Shown: positions 45,043-50,768 of the stretch, one piece after another | Layout: the number at the start of each line of letters is the position of its first letter | How positions within the stretch are numbered: position 1 is the first letter of the stretch | Assembly (NCBI GenBank): GCA_900319245.1 | Contig: ONNQ01000022.1 | Span: forward strand, 1 to 50,995 | Length of the DNA stretch: 50,995 nt | Source of the DNA: an uncultured Lachnospiraceae bacterium | Lineage (GTDB): Bacteria; Bacillota; Clostridia; Lachnospirales; Lachnospiraceae | Direction of reading: 5' to 3' | Notes under the pieces: model-generated | What the model saw: the letters and a program-made list of their open reading frames with translations, nothing else | Told to the model about the DNA's origin: nothing | Databases searched by the model: none | Translations under genes and position numbers: made by a program

Positions 45043-45993
45043 ATGAAAGAATATATAGAAAACATACTGCATCGAGATGTACAGATCATCCCGATGCAAG
45101 ATGAACGGAAGCTGCCGCTTGCCTATAAAAGCGGTTATGAATTAAGCCGTATGATTATAGGGGGACAGGAAGCCCTTATCGCAAGACCTAAGGAGAAGAT
45201 CCCGCTTGTTACATTGCGGAAGCAACAGCGTCAGATGGAAATCTACACGGGGCTCCCCTGTGTGCTTTATCTTGCTGATATGAACTATTATATGCGGGAT
45301 TCGCTGTTGAAAGAAGGAATTTCTTTTGTCTGGGAGGGACACCAGATTTATCTGCCTTTTGTAGGGGCCCTGTTAGATGACCATCCTGCGCGACAGATCA
45401 CAACCTGCGCTAAGATTTCCTACCTGACACAGAAGCTTCTGTTGACAGCGCTTTACCAGGGATGGCAGAAAGTTACCGTGACAAAAGCAGCACAGATACT
45501 GGATGTTTCCAAGATGTCCATTACTCGCTGCTTCGATGAGCTTGAAGCTATGAACATCCCATATCTTACAGTCCGAAGCCGGGCGAGAAGTATTACTGCC
45601 GACACAGACAAAAGAGCAATGTGGGAAACGATCCGGAGTGTTTTACGAAATCCGGTGATTGCGGCCTATGCGCTTAAAAAAGAGCCCGAAATAGTACTGC
45701 CAATGTCCGGCACAATGGCGCTTGCCCACTACTCCATGCTTGATGATGGTCCATACCCAATCCGGGCTGTGACAAAGAAAGATCTGGCTGATGTAAGTAT
45801 TACAGCCGATAAGCTGGTTCCGGCAGGTGAAGCTCCCGGATGTATTATTCAGGAGATAGGATATCAGATCCTTTTCGATGGAGGTGCTGCATTAGATCCA
45901 TTAACGACAGCACTTACGATAAGTGACGAGGAGCGGTCTGATCCGAGGATCAGTATTGCGATAGATGAAATGCTGGAGGCACATGTATGGTAA
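45043..45993 (+). CDS. AbiEi-like antitoxin/repressor
   Basis: About 316 residues. A central winged-helix (KVTVTKAAQILDVSKMSITRCFDELEAMN, about 146-174) suits a DNA-binding antitoxin; the rest is mixed alpha/beta with GAALDPLTTALT near the C-terminus, reminiscent of the AbiEi C-terminal domain. AbiEi proteins neutralise the AbiEii toxin and repress their own promoter. The ATG at 45043 follows AGAAAGGA; its stop overlaps the next gene. Assignment rests on the pairing with a nucleotidyltransferase and on the operator, since similarity to characterised AbiEi is weak by eye. Confidence 0.68.
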   Translation: MKEYIENILHRDVQIIPMQDERKLPLAYKSGYELSRMIIGGQEALIARPKEKIPLVTLRKQQRQMEIYTGLPCVLYLADMNYYMRDSLLKEGISFVWEGHQIYLPFVGALLDDHPARQITTCAKISYLTQKLLLTALYQGWQKVTVTKAAQILDVSKMSITRCFDELEAMNIPYLTVRSRARSITADTDKRAMWETIRSVLRNPVIAAYALKKEPEIVLPMSGTMALAHYSMLDDGPYPIRAVTKKDLADVSITADKLVPAGEAPGCIIQEIGYQILFDGGAALDPLTTALTISDEERSDPRISIAIDEMLEAHVW

Positions 45994-46730
45994 AAGGAAT
46001 TGACAGATTCAAAGCATATTTCAGGGACTATACGGATCAGTATGTGCTCATTGGTGGAGCCGCCTGTGATATTTCCTTTGGAAGTAATAATGCTGAGTTT
46101 AGGGCGACAAGGGATTTGGACGTTGTTCTGATTGCAGAGGCGCTTACGAGAGAATTTGGGCAGCGCTTCTGGGAGTTTATCCGGGACGGCGGTTACCAGA
46201 ACCGGGCGAAATCTTCCGGAGCCTCTCAGTTTTACCGGTTTGACAAGCCGACACAGGAAGGATTTCCTGCTATGATCGAGTTGTTTGCCCGAACAGAATA
46301 TATTCTGGAAGATGGCGCGGAATTAACTCCAATCCACATTGATGACAGCATTTCGAGCCTGTCTGCCATCCTTCTGAATGACTCCTATTATGACGCTTTG
46401 TTAAGGGGACGGGACGTGATAGACGGCTTCTCAATTTTAAGGCACAGCTGGCTTATACCTTTTAAGGCAAAGGCATGGCTGGATCTGAATGAACGAAATA
46501 GACGTGGCGAGCATGTGGACTCCAGGAATTTAAAGAAACATCGGAACGACATTATTCGGATGGCGGCAGAATTAGTGTTGGAAAGATGCGAGCTCCCCGA
46601 GGAAGTCAAAAGCGACATGGCAAACTTTATTGAAGAAATGAATGTGACAGACCAGGAAATCAGAAATCTGAAACTGCGCGGAGTTAAGGCAGAAGATATT
46701 CGAAGATTGCTGACGGATATGTATCTGTGA
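45987..46730 (+). CDS. AbiEii-like nucleotidyltransferase toxin
   Basis: 247 residues. The minimal nucleotidyltransferase core is visible: VLIGGAA (19-26) followed by T41-R-D43-L-D45-V, the Gly-Gly and DxD metal site. A later IPFKAKAWLDL segment with Lys and KKHRNDIIRM match DUF1814/AbiEii proteins. Known relatives (AbiEii, MenT) transfer nucleotides; MenT toxins add nucleotides to tRNA 3' ends and block charging. It overlaps its antitoxin by 7 nt, with GGAGG upstream. A terminator follows 30 nt after the stop. Confidence 0.8.
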   Translation: MVKGIDRFKAYFRDYTDQYVLIGGAACDISFGSNNAEFRATRDLDVVLIAEALTREFGQRFWEFIRDGGYQNRAKSSGASQFYRFDKPTQEGFPAMIELFARTEYILEDGAELTPIHIDDSISSLSAILLNDSYYDALLRGRDVIDGFSILRHSWLIPFKAKAWLDLNERNRRGEHVDSRNLKKHRNDIIRMAAELVLERCELPEEVKSDMANFIEEMNVTDQEIRNLKLRGVKAEDIRRLLTDMYL

Positions 46731-46760
46731 CTCAAATATCTTTGTGTTATGAAAAATTCA

Positions 46761-46800
46761 TAGACTATCGGCAATAAACTGAATAATTGCCGATAGTCTA
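46761..46800. terminator. Bidirectional terminator between the TA pair and relB
   Basis: A perfect 15-bp stem (46761-46775 with 46786-46800) with a 10-nt loop. T/A-rich flanks let it serve the AbiE-like operon on the plus strand and the RelB gene on the minus strand. Confidence 0.8.
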
Positions 46801-46853
46801 ATTATTACAGTGCATATTTACTCTAAACCGGTCCGTATGTTCCGAGATATACG

Positions 46854-47057
46854 TTAATATTGGACCTCGATGCCTGCTTCTTCTTCCGGCATCCTGTCAT
46901 CAAGTTTCATGCTAAAGGGAATACCGTTCTCTTTATTAAGCCGGATCATACATATCCTGAGATATGCAGGCAGCGTAAGTCCCATCGTTTCAAGGATCTG
47001 TGAAGATCTCCGTTTCTCGTCATTTTCAATCCGAAACTGAACTAGTGTACTTGCCAT
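46854..47057 (-). CDS. RelB/DinJ-type antitoxin without toxin partner
   Basis: 67 residues. ASTLVQFRIENDEK is the ribbon-helix-helix strand and ILETMGLTLPAYLRICMIRL the helices of RelB/DinJ proteins; the C-terminal tail (MPEEEAGIEVQY) would normally bind the toxin. GGAGG precedes the ATG at 47057. No RelE/YafQ toxin follows; the next element is a terminator. It lies just after the replication-type gene on the same strand, as in plasmid maintenance modules. Confidence 0.82.
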   Translation of the reverse strand: MASTLVQFRIENDEKRRSSQILETMGLTLPAYLRICMIRLNKENGIPFSMKLDDRMPEEEAGIEVQY

Positions 47058-47073
47058 ATTATCCTCCACTGTG

Positions 47074-48143
47074 TTAACTGATGTAATTGGCCCCGAGTAA
47101 TTCTGCTTCCAGTGCATCGATCGTTTCAGCATCATAGATCTGATTTTCAAAGTTGTTAAAGCTGTTTTTGGCAGGGGGGATTCTCGGGATTATCTTGTAC
47201 CCCTTCATTACAGCGGATTTAAGCCAACCCATTGCATTTTTGATCGGCTCACGCTGAACATCATAAACTGCTTTGGCTTCCCTGCACTTTTTGATGTCAT
47301 ATCCAGATGCCTTAACGATGGCGCGGACATCTTCTTCATCCAGTTCGATTGGGGCAAAATACCCATGGCTTCGGTGACAACAACCTCGCGCGCAAGCGCG
47401 GTTGTTGAGAAAGATGTCGAATTCTTTGTCGTATTCTTTGTATTTGTGGGTACCGTCAGGGCAGGACATGTTTCCTTATTTGTTAACACGTCATCATCAT
47501 CCGGTAATGATGTTATGTCTTCGTCCTGCTGATAAACAGCAAAATCCGCAGTATTTGAGCCATGACCCGCATTCTCAGTGGAGGAGGTATTGCCTTTTTT
47601 GTCAACACCCTTGTCGTCAGGATCCTCTTGATCAGGAGTCTCGTTTTTAACACTCTTACCGTTCACGCCTGCGTTGTCAGCGCTCTCGTCATCAGCGCAG
47701 GTAAATGTAAGTCTATACAGCGCTTCAGGGTTCAACTCGAGATACAACACATTAGGGCACTTACCGAGCTTTGTTTCAATGTTCCGAAGATCTCTCTTCA
47801 CAACGCCAAGACGTTCCAGCGTAATCAACGCATCACGGATCTGTTTATGGCTTGCATTGAATTTTTCCTCCAGCGCGGCATAGCTTTTCTGCAGACAATC
47901 ATCTGCCTCAAACTTCTTTTTCCACTTCACATCCCCCGTTTTTTCGTCGCGGACTTCGGTGGGCTTGTACCAGTACACGATTTCTGACAGGATAAAAATT
48001 GCCAGGAGATGTACCTTCCCCGATGCGGTGACGATGGTCTTGAACCAGTTTTCCGGGATGACGTTCCCTGCATAATTCATCTTGCCAACGGCGTCGGCAA
48101 CAGGATTCCCCGTTTTTAAATTTACCTTTCTGCCTTCACACAT
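47074..48143 (-). pseudogene. Replication-initiator-like protein with a frameshift
   Basis: The N-terminal frame (48143 down) gives MNYAGNVIPENWFKTI and a winged helix SYAALEEKFNASHKQIRDALITLERLG, as in phage/plasmid replisome organisers, then an acidic Asp/Asn/Thr-rich linker. Around 47370-47400 the frame changes: the frame one base back continues with YFAPIELDEEDVRAIV and KNAMGWLKSAVMKGYKI to the stop at 47074, while the original frame ends at 47208. One lost base explains this. A GC-rich hairpin (ACAACC/GGTTGT with GCGC arms) lies at 47376-47403, close to the break. Confidence 0.7.
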
Positions 48144-48189
48144 GTTTTATTCATTTACCCAACCTATATTCATAACTTTCATCCCTTCC

Positions 48190-48849
48190 ATGTTCGGCGC
48201 ACCGGAACCCCTGATGGAAAACAGCCGGATCCGTGCTGTCCTTGCGTTTGCACGCGTCGTACGCGATACGTCGAACACGAAGGACGCGCTGACGGCTGCA
48301 AACGCCCTGTGTGCGGGAATGCTGATGGACAAGGATCCTGCAGAGGTGGAGGATGCCGTACGGCAGATCGTTGAACGTGCGGAGATGATCCGCAGCGCCG
48401 GTGACCAGAAGTCACTGTTCCTCTCGTACATCGATGAGATCTCGCTCGATGACGAGGCGGTCGGGCACTTCAGGGAAGGACTCGATGCGAAGGACTACGA
48501 GGAGATCATAGACTACTGCCGTGACTTCTCACTGTACGGTGACGGGGTAGAGTACCGGCGCACGGATTCCTATCCGGGCGTCGCGCTTGTGACGGCGCAC
48601 AGTTCGAAGGGGTTAGAGTGGCCCATCATCTACAACACCATCACCAGATACCAGAAAAGTGCTGTGATGCGTACCGTGGACGTCGAAGAGACGAGGCGGC
48701 TGCTTTTCGTATCCGCGACAAGAGCGCGGGATGAGCTCTTTATCACGGGTCTTTACGCGAACGGCACAAAGATGAACAAGGTGGAGAACAGGTTCCTGAA
48801 AGAACTGTTCGACATCGCGAGCAAAGGCTGGAATTACCTTCCGGTCTGA
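48190..48849 (+). pseudogene. UvrD/PcrA-type helicase, C-terminal fragment
   Basis: About 220 residues of a superfamily 1 helicase tail. Motif V is YPGVALVTAHSSKGLEWPIIY and motif VI is RRLLFVSATRARDELFITG. Motifs I to IV, including the Walker A loop, are absent, so it cannot act as a helicase. Its 5' part was probably removed when the island inserted; the upstream residues (SFTQPIFITFIPS) do not look like helicase. It marks the right border of the island. Confidence 0.85.
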
Positions 48850-48863
48850 GCTTTACAGAAGAG

Positions 48864-48896
48864 ACAGTCCCGTCCGGTTGGATGGGGCTGTTTTTT
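48864..48896 (+). terminator. Intrinsic terminator after the helicase fragment
   Basis: CAGTCCCGTCC pairs with GGATGGGGCTG (two wobbles) around a short loop and is followed by T6. It belonged to the intact helicase gene. Confidence 0.8.
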
Positions 48897-48982
48897 ATGT
48901 TGGAGTACTCTGAAAGTTCAGACCGCAGCAAGAAATGCTCTGGCATTTGGAAGAAAAACAGATAATGAAAGGAAATAGCATA

Positions 48983-49021
48983 AAAAGGGACCCTGTCGCG
49001 CGGTGCGAGCGGGATCCCTTA
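48983..49021 (-). terminator. Intrinsic terminator of the DUF4342-like paralog
   Basis: AAGGGA-CCC pairs with GGG-ATCCCTT with one bulge and a loop of about 17 nt; on the minus strand a T5 run follows. It lies about 30 nt past the stop codon of the gene at 49053. Confidence 0.7.
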
Positions 49022-49052
49022 CATAACAGGGCACCGGTTCTGTATAGTATCA

Positions 49053-49343
49053 TCAGATCTCTTCGGAACCTGCGGAGCCTGGATCATCTTTTGTGAACTC
49101 ACTTCTTGCGTCTTCTGCAAAATCGCTGGCTTTATCCAGGAAGCGGTTGGGCTTCTCCGTGTCCTGTGAGCCATCGAAAAAATATCCGACCCCAAAGAAC
49201 AGGGCGATGACCATCACAGGAATGAGTAGCTGCCAGAAGAACAGCATCAACAGGGCGAACACGACGGTCGGCATCGTAATGAAAGTTTCCTCTTTCCTTG
49301 TTACGACGAAAGTAGTCTCTATGATAAAGCGAATGAATCTCAT
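49053..49343 (-). CDS. Small paralog of the DUF4342-like protein
   Basis: 96 residues matching the C-terminal half of the protein at 37951: FIRFIIETTFVVTRKEETFITMPTVVFALLMLFFW aligns with FIGFIRKTTFIVTREEDVVFTMPTIVFAVLLFFFW, and DFAEDARSEFT with DFAQDVRSEFT. The UBA-like N-terminus is missing, so it is essentially the membrane and tail part. GGAGG precedes the ATG and a TACAAT lies at 49368-49373. A direct repeat box resembling that of the first copy lies further upstream, suggesting control by the same OmpR-type regulator. Confidence 0.85.
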   Translation of the reverse strand: MRFIRFIIETTFVVTRKEETFITMPTVVFALLMLFFWQLLIPVMVIALFFGVGYFFDGSQDTEKPNRFLDKASDFAEDARSEFTKDDPGSAGSEEI

Positions 49344-49465
49344 AGTGTAACCTCCATATGATTTGTGATTGTATTAAACGTTTTCGGCGAGTTATGGACT
49401 GGTCGTTTGTTCCATCGTTGTAACTAAAGGATATCTTATGAACTTAAAAGGATCCTGAGAAGAAG

Positions 49466-49482
49466 ATTAAGACTGCATTAAG
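49466..49482 (-). promoter_or_regulatory. Candidate response-regulator box of the paralog
   Basis: On the minus strand CTTAAT occurs twice with an 11-bp period, 93 bp upstream of the gene's -10. Spacing, period and core match the box at 37803-37821. It lies directly downstream of the tRNA array, which has no obvious terminator of its own. Confidence 0.4.
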
Positions 49483-49512
49483 TTTTGGTGGAAATAGATA
49501 TGATAGTTAAAG

Positions 49513-49596
49513 TCGACATGGTGGGAATCGAACCCACAATGGCCTATGGCCGCTGGCTTCTGAGACCAGCCTGTCTTCCAGTTGCAGCACATGCCG
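49513..49596 (-). tRNA. tRNA-Leu (anticodon CAG), array position 11
   Basis: 84 nt, acceptor CGGCATG/CATGTCG, so the first pair is C1-G72 rather than the usual G1-C72 and one wobble follows. Anticodon loop CTCAGAA (CAG), variable arm GGCC-ATA-GGCC, T-arm GTGGG-TTCGATT-CCCAC, A73. Confidence 0.85.
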
Positions 49597-49609
49597 ATAT
49601 TATTATGAG

Positions 49610-49696
49610 CGCCGCTCCCGGGTCCCGACCCCGGATGCCGGACGAGCCGGCCCCTGCTTAGCAGGCAGGTGCATTTGCCAATTCTGCCAAAGCGGC
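49610..49696 (-). tRNA. tRNA-Ser (anticodon GCT), array position 10
   Basis: 87 nt, acceptor GCCGCTT/GAGCGGC, anticodon loop CTGCTAA (GCT), long variable arm GCCGG/CCGGC, G73 as usual for serine. The T-loop reads GTCGGGA, with G instead of the nearly invariant T at position 54. Confidence 0.85.
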
Positions 49697-49703
49697 TTAA
49701 TAG

Positions 49704-49788
49704 CGGGGATGGAGGGATTCGAACCCCCAGACCCTTTCGGATCACCTGTTTTCGGGACAGGCTGCCTGCTCGATTAGCACACATCCCC
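49704..49788 (-). tRNA. tRNA-Ser (anticodon CGA), array position 9
   Basis: 85 nt, acceptor GGGGATG/CATCCCC, anticodon loop CCCGAAA (CGA), variable arm with GATCC-GAAA-GGGTC, T-loop TTCGAAT, G73. Position 33 is C instead of the almost universal U, which should affect the anticodon turn. Confidence 0.85.
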
Positions 49789-49793
49789 ATAAG

Positions 49794-49879
49794 CGCCGCA
49801 CACAGGAGTCGAACCTGCAAGCCGGTATTGCCGGCCCACTGTCTTCCAGGCAGCTCCTCCACCGTTGAGGGACTACGGC
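49794..49879 (-). tRNA. tRNA-Ser (anticodon GGA), array position 8
   Basis: 86 nt, acceptor GCCGTAG/GTGCGGC (one mismatch at 7-66), anticodon loop CTGGAAG (GGA) on a stem with a C-A mismatch next to the loop, variable arm GCCGG/CCGGC, T-loop TTCGACT, G73. Confidence 0.82.
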
Positions 49880-49885
49880 ATAAAG

Positions 49886-49968
49886 TCGGCAGAGTAGGAC
49901 TCGAACCTACAGGCCCGAGGGCGACGGTTTTACAGACCGCTTGCTTCATCCGGTTTGCATATCTGCCG
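49886..49968 (-). tRNA. tRNA-Tyr (anticodon GTA), array position 7
   Basis: 83 nt, acceptor CGGCAGA/TCTGCCG, anticodon loop CTGTAAA (GTA), class II variable arm GCCC/GGGC, T-loop TTCGAGT, A73. C1-G72 is the archaeal/eukaryal arrangement for tRNA-Tyr; bacterial ones normally have G1-C72. Confidence 0.87.
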
Positions 49969-49980
49969 ATATTGTATGAG

Positions 49981-50067
49981 CGCTGTGAGAGGGATTTGAA
50001 CCCCCAGTCCGCTTTCGCGGATCACCGGTTTTCAAGACCGGCCCGGTACCATTTGCGGCATCACAGC
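49981..50067 (-). tRNA. tRNA-Ser (anticodon TGA), array position 6
   Basis: 87 nt, acceptor GCTGTGA/TCACAGC, anticodon loop CTTGAAA (TGA), long variable arm with TCCGC-GAAA-GCGGA, T-loop TTCAAAT, G73. The most regular tRNA of the array. Confidence 0.92.
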
Positions 50068-50071
50068 ATAG

Positions 50072-50133
50072 TGTCCAGGACGGGATTCGAACCCGCAAGC
50101 CCCAAAGGGCACATGATCCTGAGTCATGCCCGT
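50072..50133 (-). pseudogene. 5'-truncated tRNA-Leu (anticodon CAG), array position 5
   Basis: Only the anticodon arm (CATGA-CTCAGGA-TCATG), a class II variable arm (GCCC-TTT-GGGGC), the T-arm and the 3' acceptor strand CCTGGAC with A73 are present. The acceptor 5' strand and D-arm are missing: the preceding tRNA ends directly before it at 50134. It cannot fold a full cloverleaf by itself. Confidence 0.75.
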
Positions 50134-50206
50134 TACAGGAGAAGGGACTCGAACCCTCAAAACACCGCTTTTGAGGCGGGTACGTATTCCATTCCGTCAC
50201 TCCTGC
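50134..50206 (-). tRNA. tRNA-Leu (anticodon CAA) with short variable loop, array position 4
   Basis: 73 nt. Acceptor GCAGGAG/CTCCTGT (first pair G-U), D-arm like tRNA-Leu (CGGAATGG), anticodon loop CTCAAAA (CAA), then only about 5 nt before T-arm GAGGG-TTCGAGT-CCCTT; A73. It shares the acceptor and D-arm start with the housekeeping tRNA-Leu(CAG) at 7706 but lacks the long variable arm that bacterial tRNA-Leu normally has. Confidence 0.82.
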
Positions 50207-50218
50207 AAAATATATAAG

Positions 50219-50293
50219 TACCTCTGGCGGGATTCGAACCCGCAAAAGCCCGGATCCTTAGCCCGGCGCATATTCCAGTTCTGCTACAGAGGC
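50219..50293 (-). tRNA. tRNA-Leu (anticodon AAG) with short variable loop, array position 3
   Basis: 75 nt. Acceptor GCCTCTG/CAGAGGT (first pair G-U), anticodon loop CTAAGGA (AAG), variable loop of about 6 nt, T-arm GCGGG-TTCGAAT-CCCGC, A73. Same anticodon as the class II gene at 7591 but a class I-sized body. Confidence 0.82.
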
Positions 50294-50347
50294 ATATTCT
50301 GTTTTGGTTTCTCAGCCATAAAGCGAGAATGCGGGTATACCGCACAG

Positions 50348-50421
50348 TGCTTCCGAAGGGAGTCGAACCCTCACTGAGCCGGGTTTAAACCGGTTTCCTC
50401 TTCCAATTGGGATACGGGAGC
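50348..50421 (-). tRNA. tRNA-Leu (anticodon TAA) with short variable loop, array position 2
   Basis: 74 nt. Acceptor GCTCCCG/CGGAAGC with a C4-A69 mismatch, anticodon loop TTTAAAC (TAA), variable loop of about 5 nt, T-arm GAGGG-TTCGACT-CCCTT, A73. The anticodon stem-loop is nearly palindromic. Confidence 0.78.
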
Positions 50422-50428
50422 AAAACAG

Positions 50429-50512
50429 TGGGCAGGGAAGGACTCGACCCTTCGGTGTTTCTGATGTAACGGATTTACAGTCCGCCGCCCTCGCCGCTAG
50501 GCATACCTGCCC
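50429..50512 (-). tRNA. tRNA-Tyr (anticodon GTA), array position 1
   Basis: 84 nt. Acceptor GGGCAGG/CCTGCCC, anticodon loop CTGTAAA (GTA), extended but weakly paired variable region, T-arm GAAGG-GTCGAGT-CCTTC with G at position 54, A73. First tRNA of the transcript, starting 10 nt after the attenuator hairpin. Confidence 0.85.
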
Positions 50513-50552
50513 ATAAAAATAACCGCCTGCGCGGAGTGCTCCGTACAGGCGG
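50513..50552 (-). terminator. Attenuator terminator upstream of the tRNA array
   Basis: On the minus strand CCGCCTG pairs with CAGGCGG (7 bp), with an inner CGGA/TCCG stem and GCAC loop, followed by TTATTTTTAT and then directly by tRNA-Tyr. Read-through past it is needed to make any tRNA of the array. Its 5' arm contains CGCC (50548-50551) and CGGAG (50539-50543), which could pair instead with GGCG and CTCCG in the last codons of the leader ORF. Confidence 0.85.
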
Positions 50553-50582
50553 CCTGACAATCGATAAATCATCATGAAAAGT

Positions 50583-50699
50583 CTATTTACGCCATCGTTT
50601 GATCGGAGTATCCTCACACGCCAAAAGGACCTTGCTGCCAAGAAGCAGAAGGGACAGATAGAGAACGTATGAGCTCGATAAAACAGTGTTGCGTGTCAT
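50583..50699 (-). CDS. Leader peptide of the class II tRNA array
   Basis: 38 codons. ATG at 50699 with AAGGA exactly 8 nt upstream. Residues 7-20 read LSSSYVLYLSLLLL and residues 22, 25 and 26 are S, L and L, so 16 of 20 residues at 7-26 are Leu, Ser or Tyr. Codons used are TTA, TTG, CTC, CTT and CTG for Leu, TCA, TCC, TCG and AGC for Ser, and TAC and TAT for Tyr. Each array anticodon (TAA, CAA, AAG, CAG, TGA, GGA, CGA, GCT, GTA) has its cognate codon; the unread CTA is absent. The tail is polar (EDTPIKRWRK). It could also be a small membrane peptide by composition, but the codon match and the terminator 30 nt after the stop favour a regulatory leader. Confidence 0.85.
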   Translation of the reverse strand: MTRNTVLSSSYVLYLSLLLLGSKVLLACEDTPIKRWRK

Positions 50700-50768
50700 A
50701 GTCGTGATCCTTTTCCTTTCGCAGATTTCTGAGTGTGGTTTATGGGATTTCTCTCTTGCCATATAAAC

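Larger units (their letters stand above)
42182..48190. mobile_element. Decayed integrative element beside tRNA-Ala
   Basis: Between tRNA-Ala and a truncated helicase lie a tyrosine integrase, a 5'-truncated serine recombinase, a BRCT protein, an AbiE-like toxin-antitoxin pair, an orphan RelB and a frameshifted replication-initiator-like gene. Codon use is more AT-rich than in flanking genes. No conjugation genes remain. I could not find a second copy of the tRNA 3' end marking attR, so the right border is set by where the helicase fragment begins. Confidence 0.7.

Noticed and set aside
49513-50512. tRNA array read as plus-strand protein-coding sequence (open frame 49669-50217)
   Set aside because: The open frame is an artefact of reading tRNA T-arms, giving repeated Arg-Thr-Arg-type peptides; cloverleaf structures on the minus strand explain the sequence.
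50513-50762. T-box riboswitch controlling the tRNA array
   Set aside because: No T-box consensus (TGGNACCGCG-like bulge) or specifier stem is visible; the region is instead occupied by a translated-looking leader ORF.
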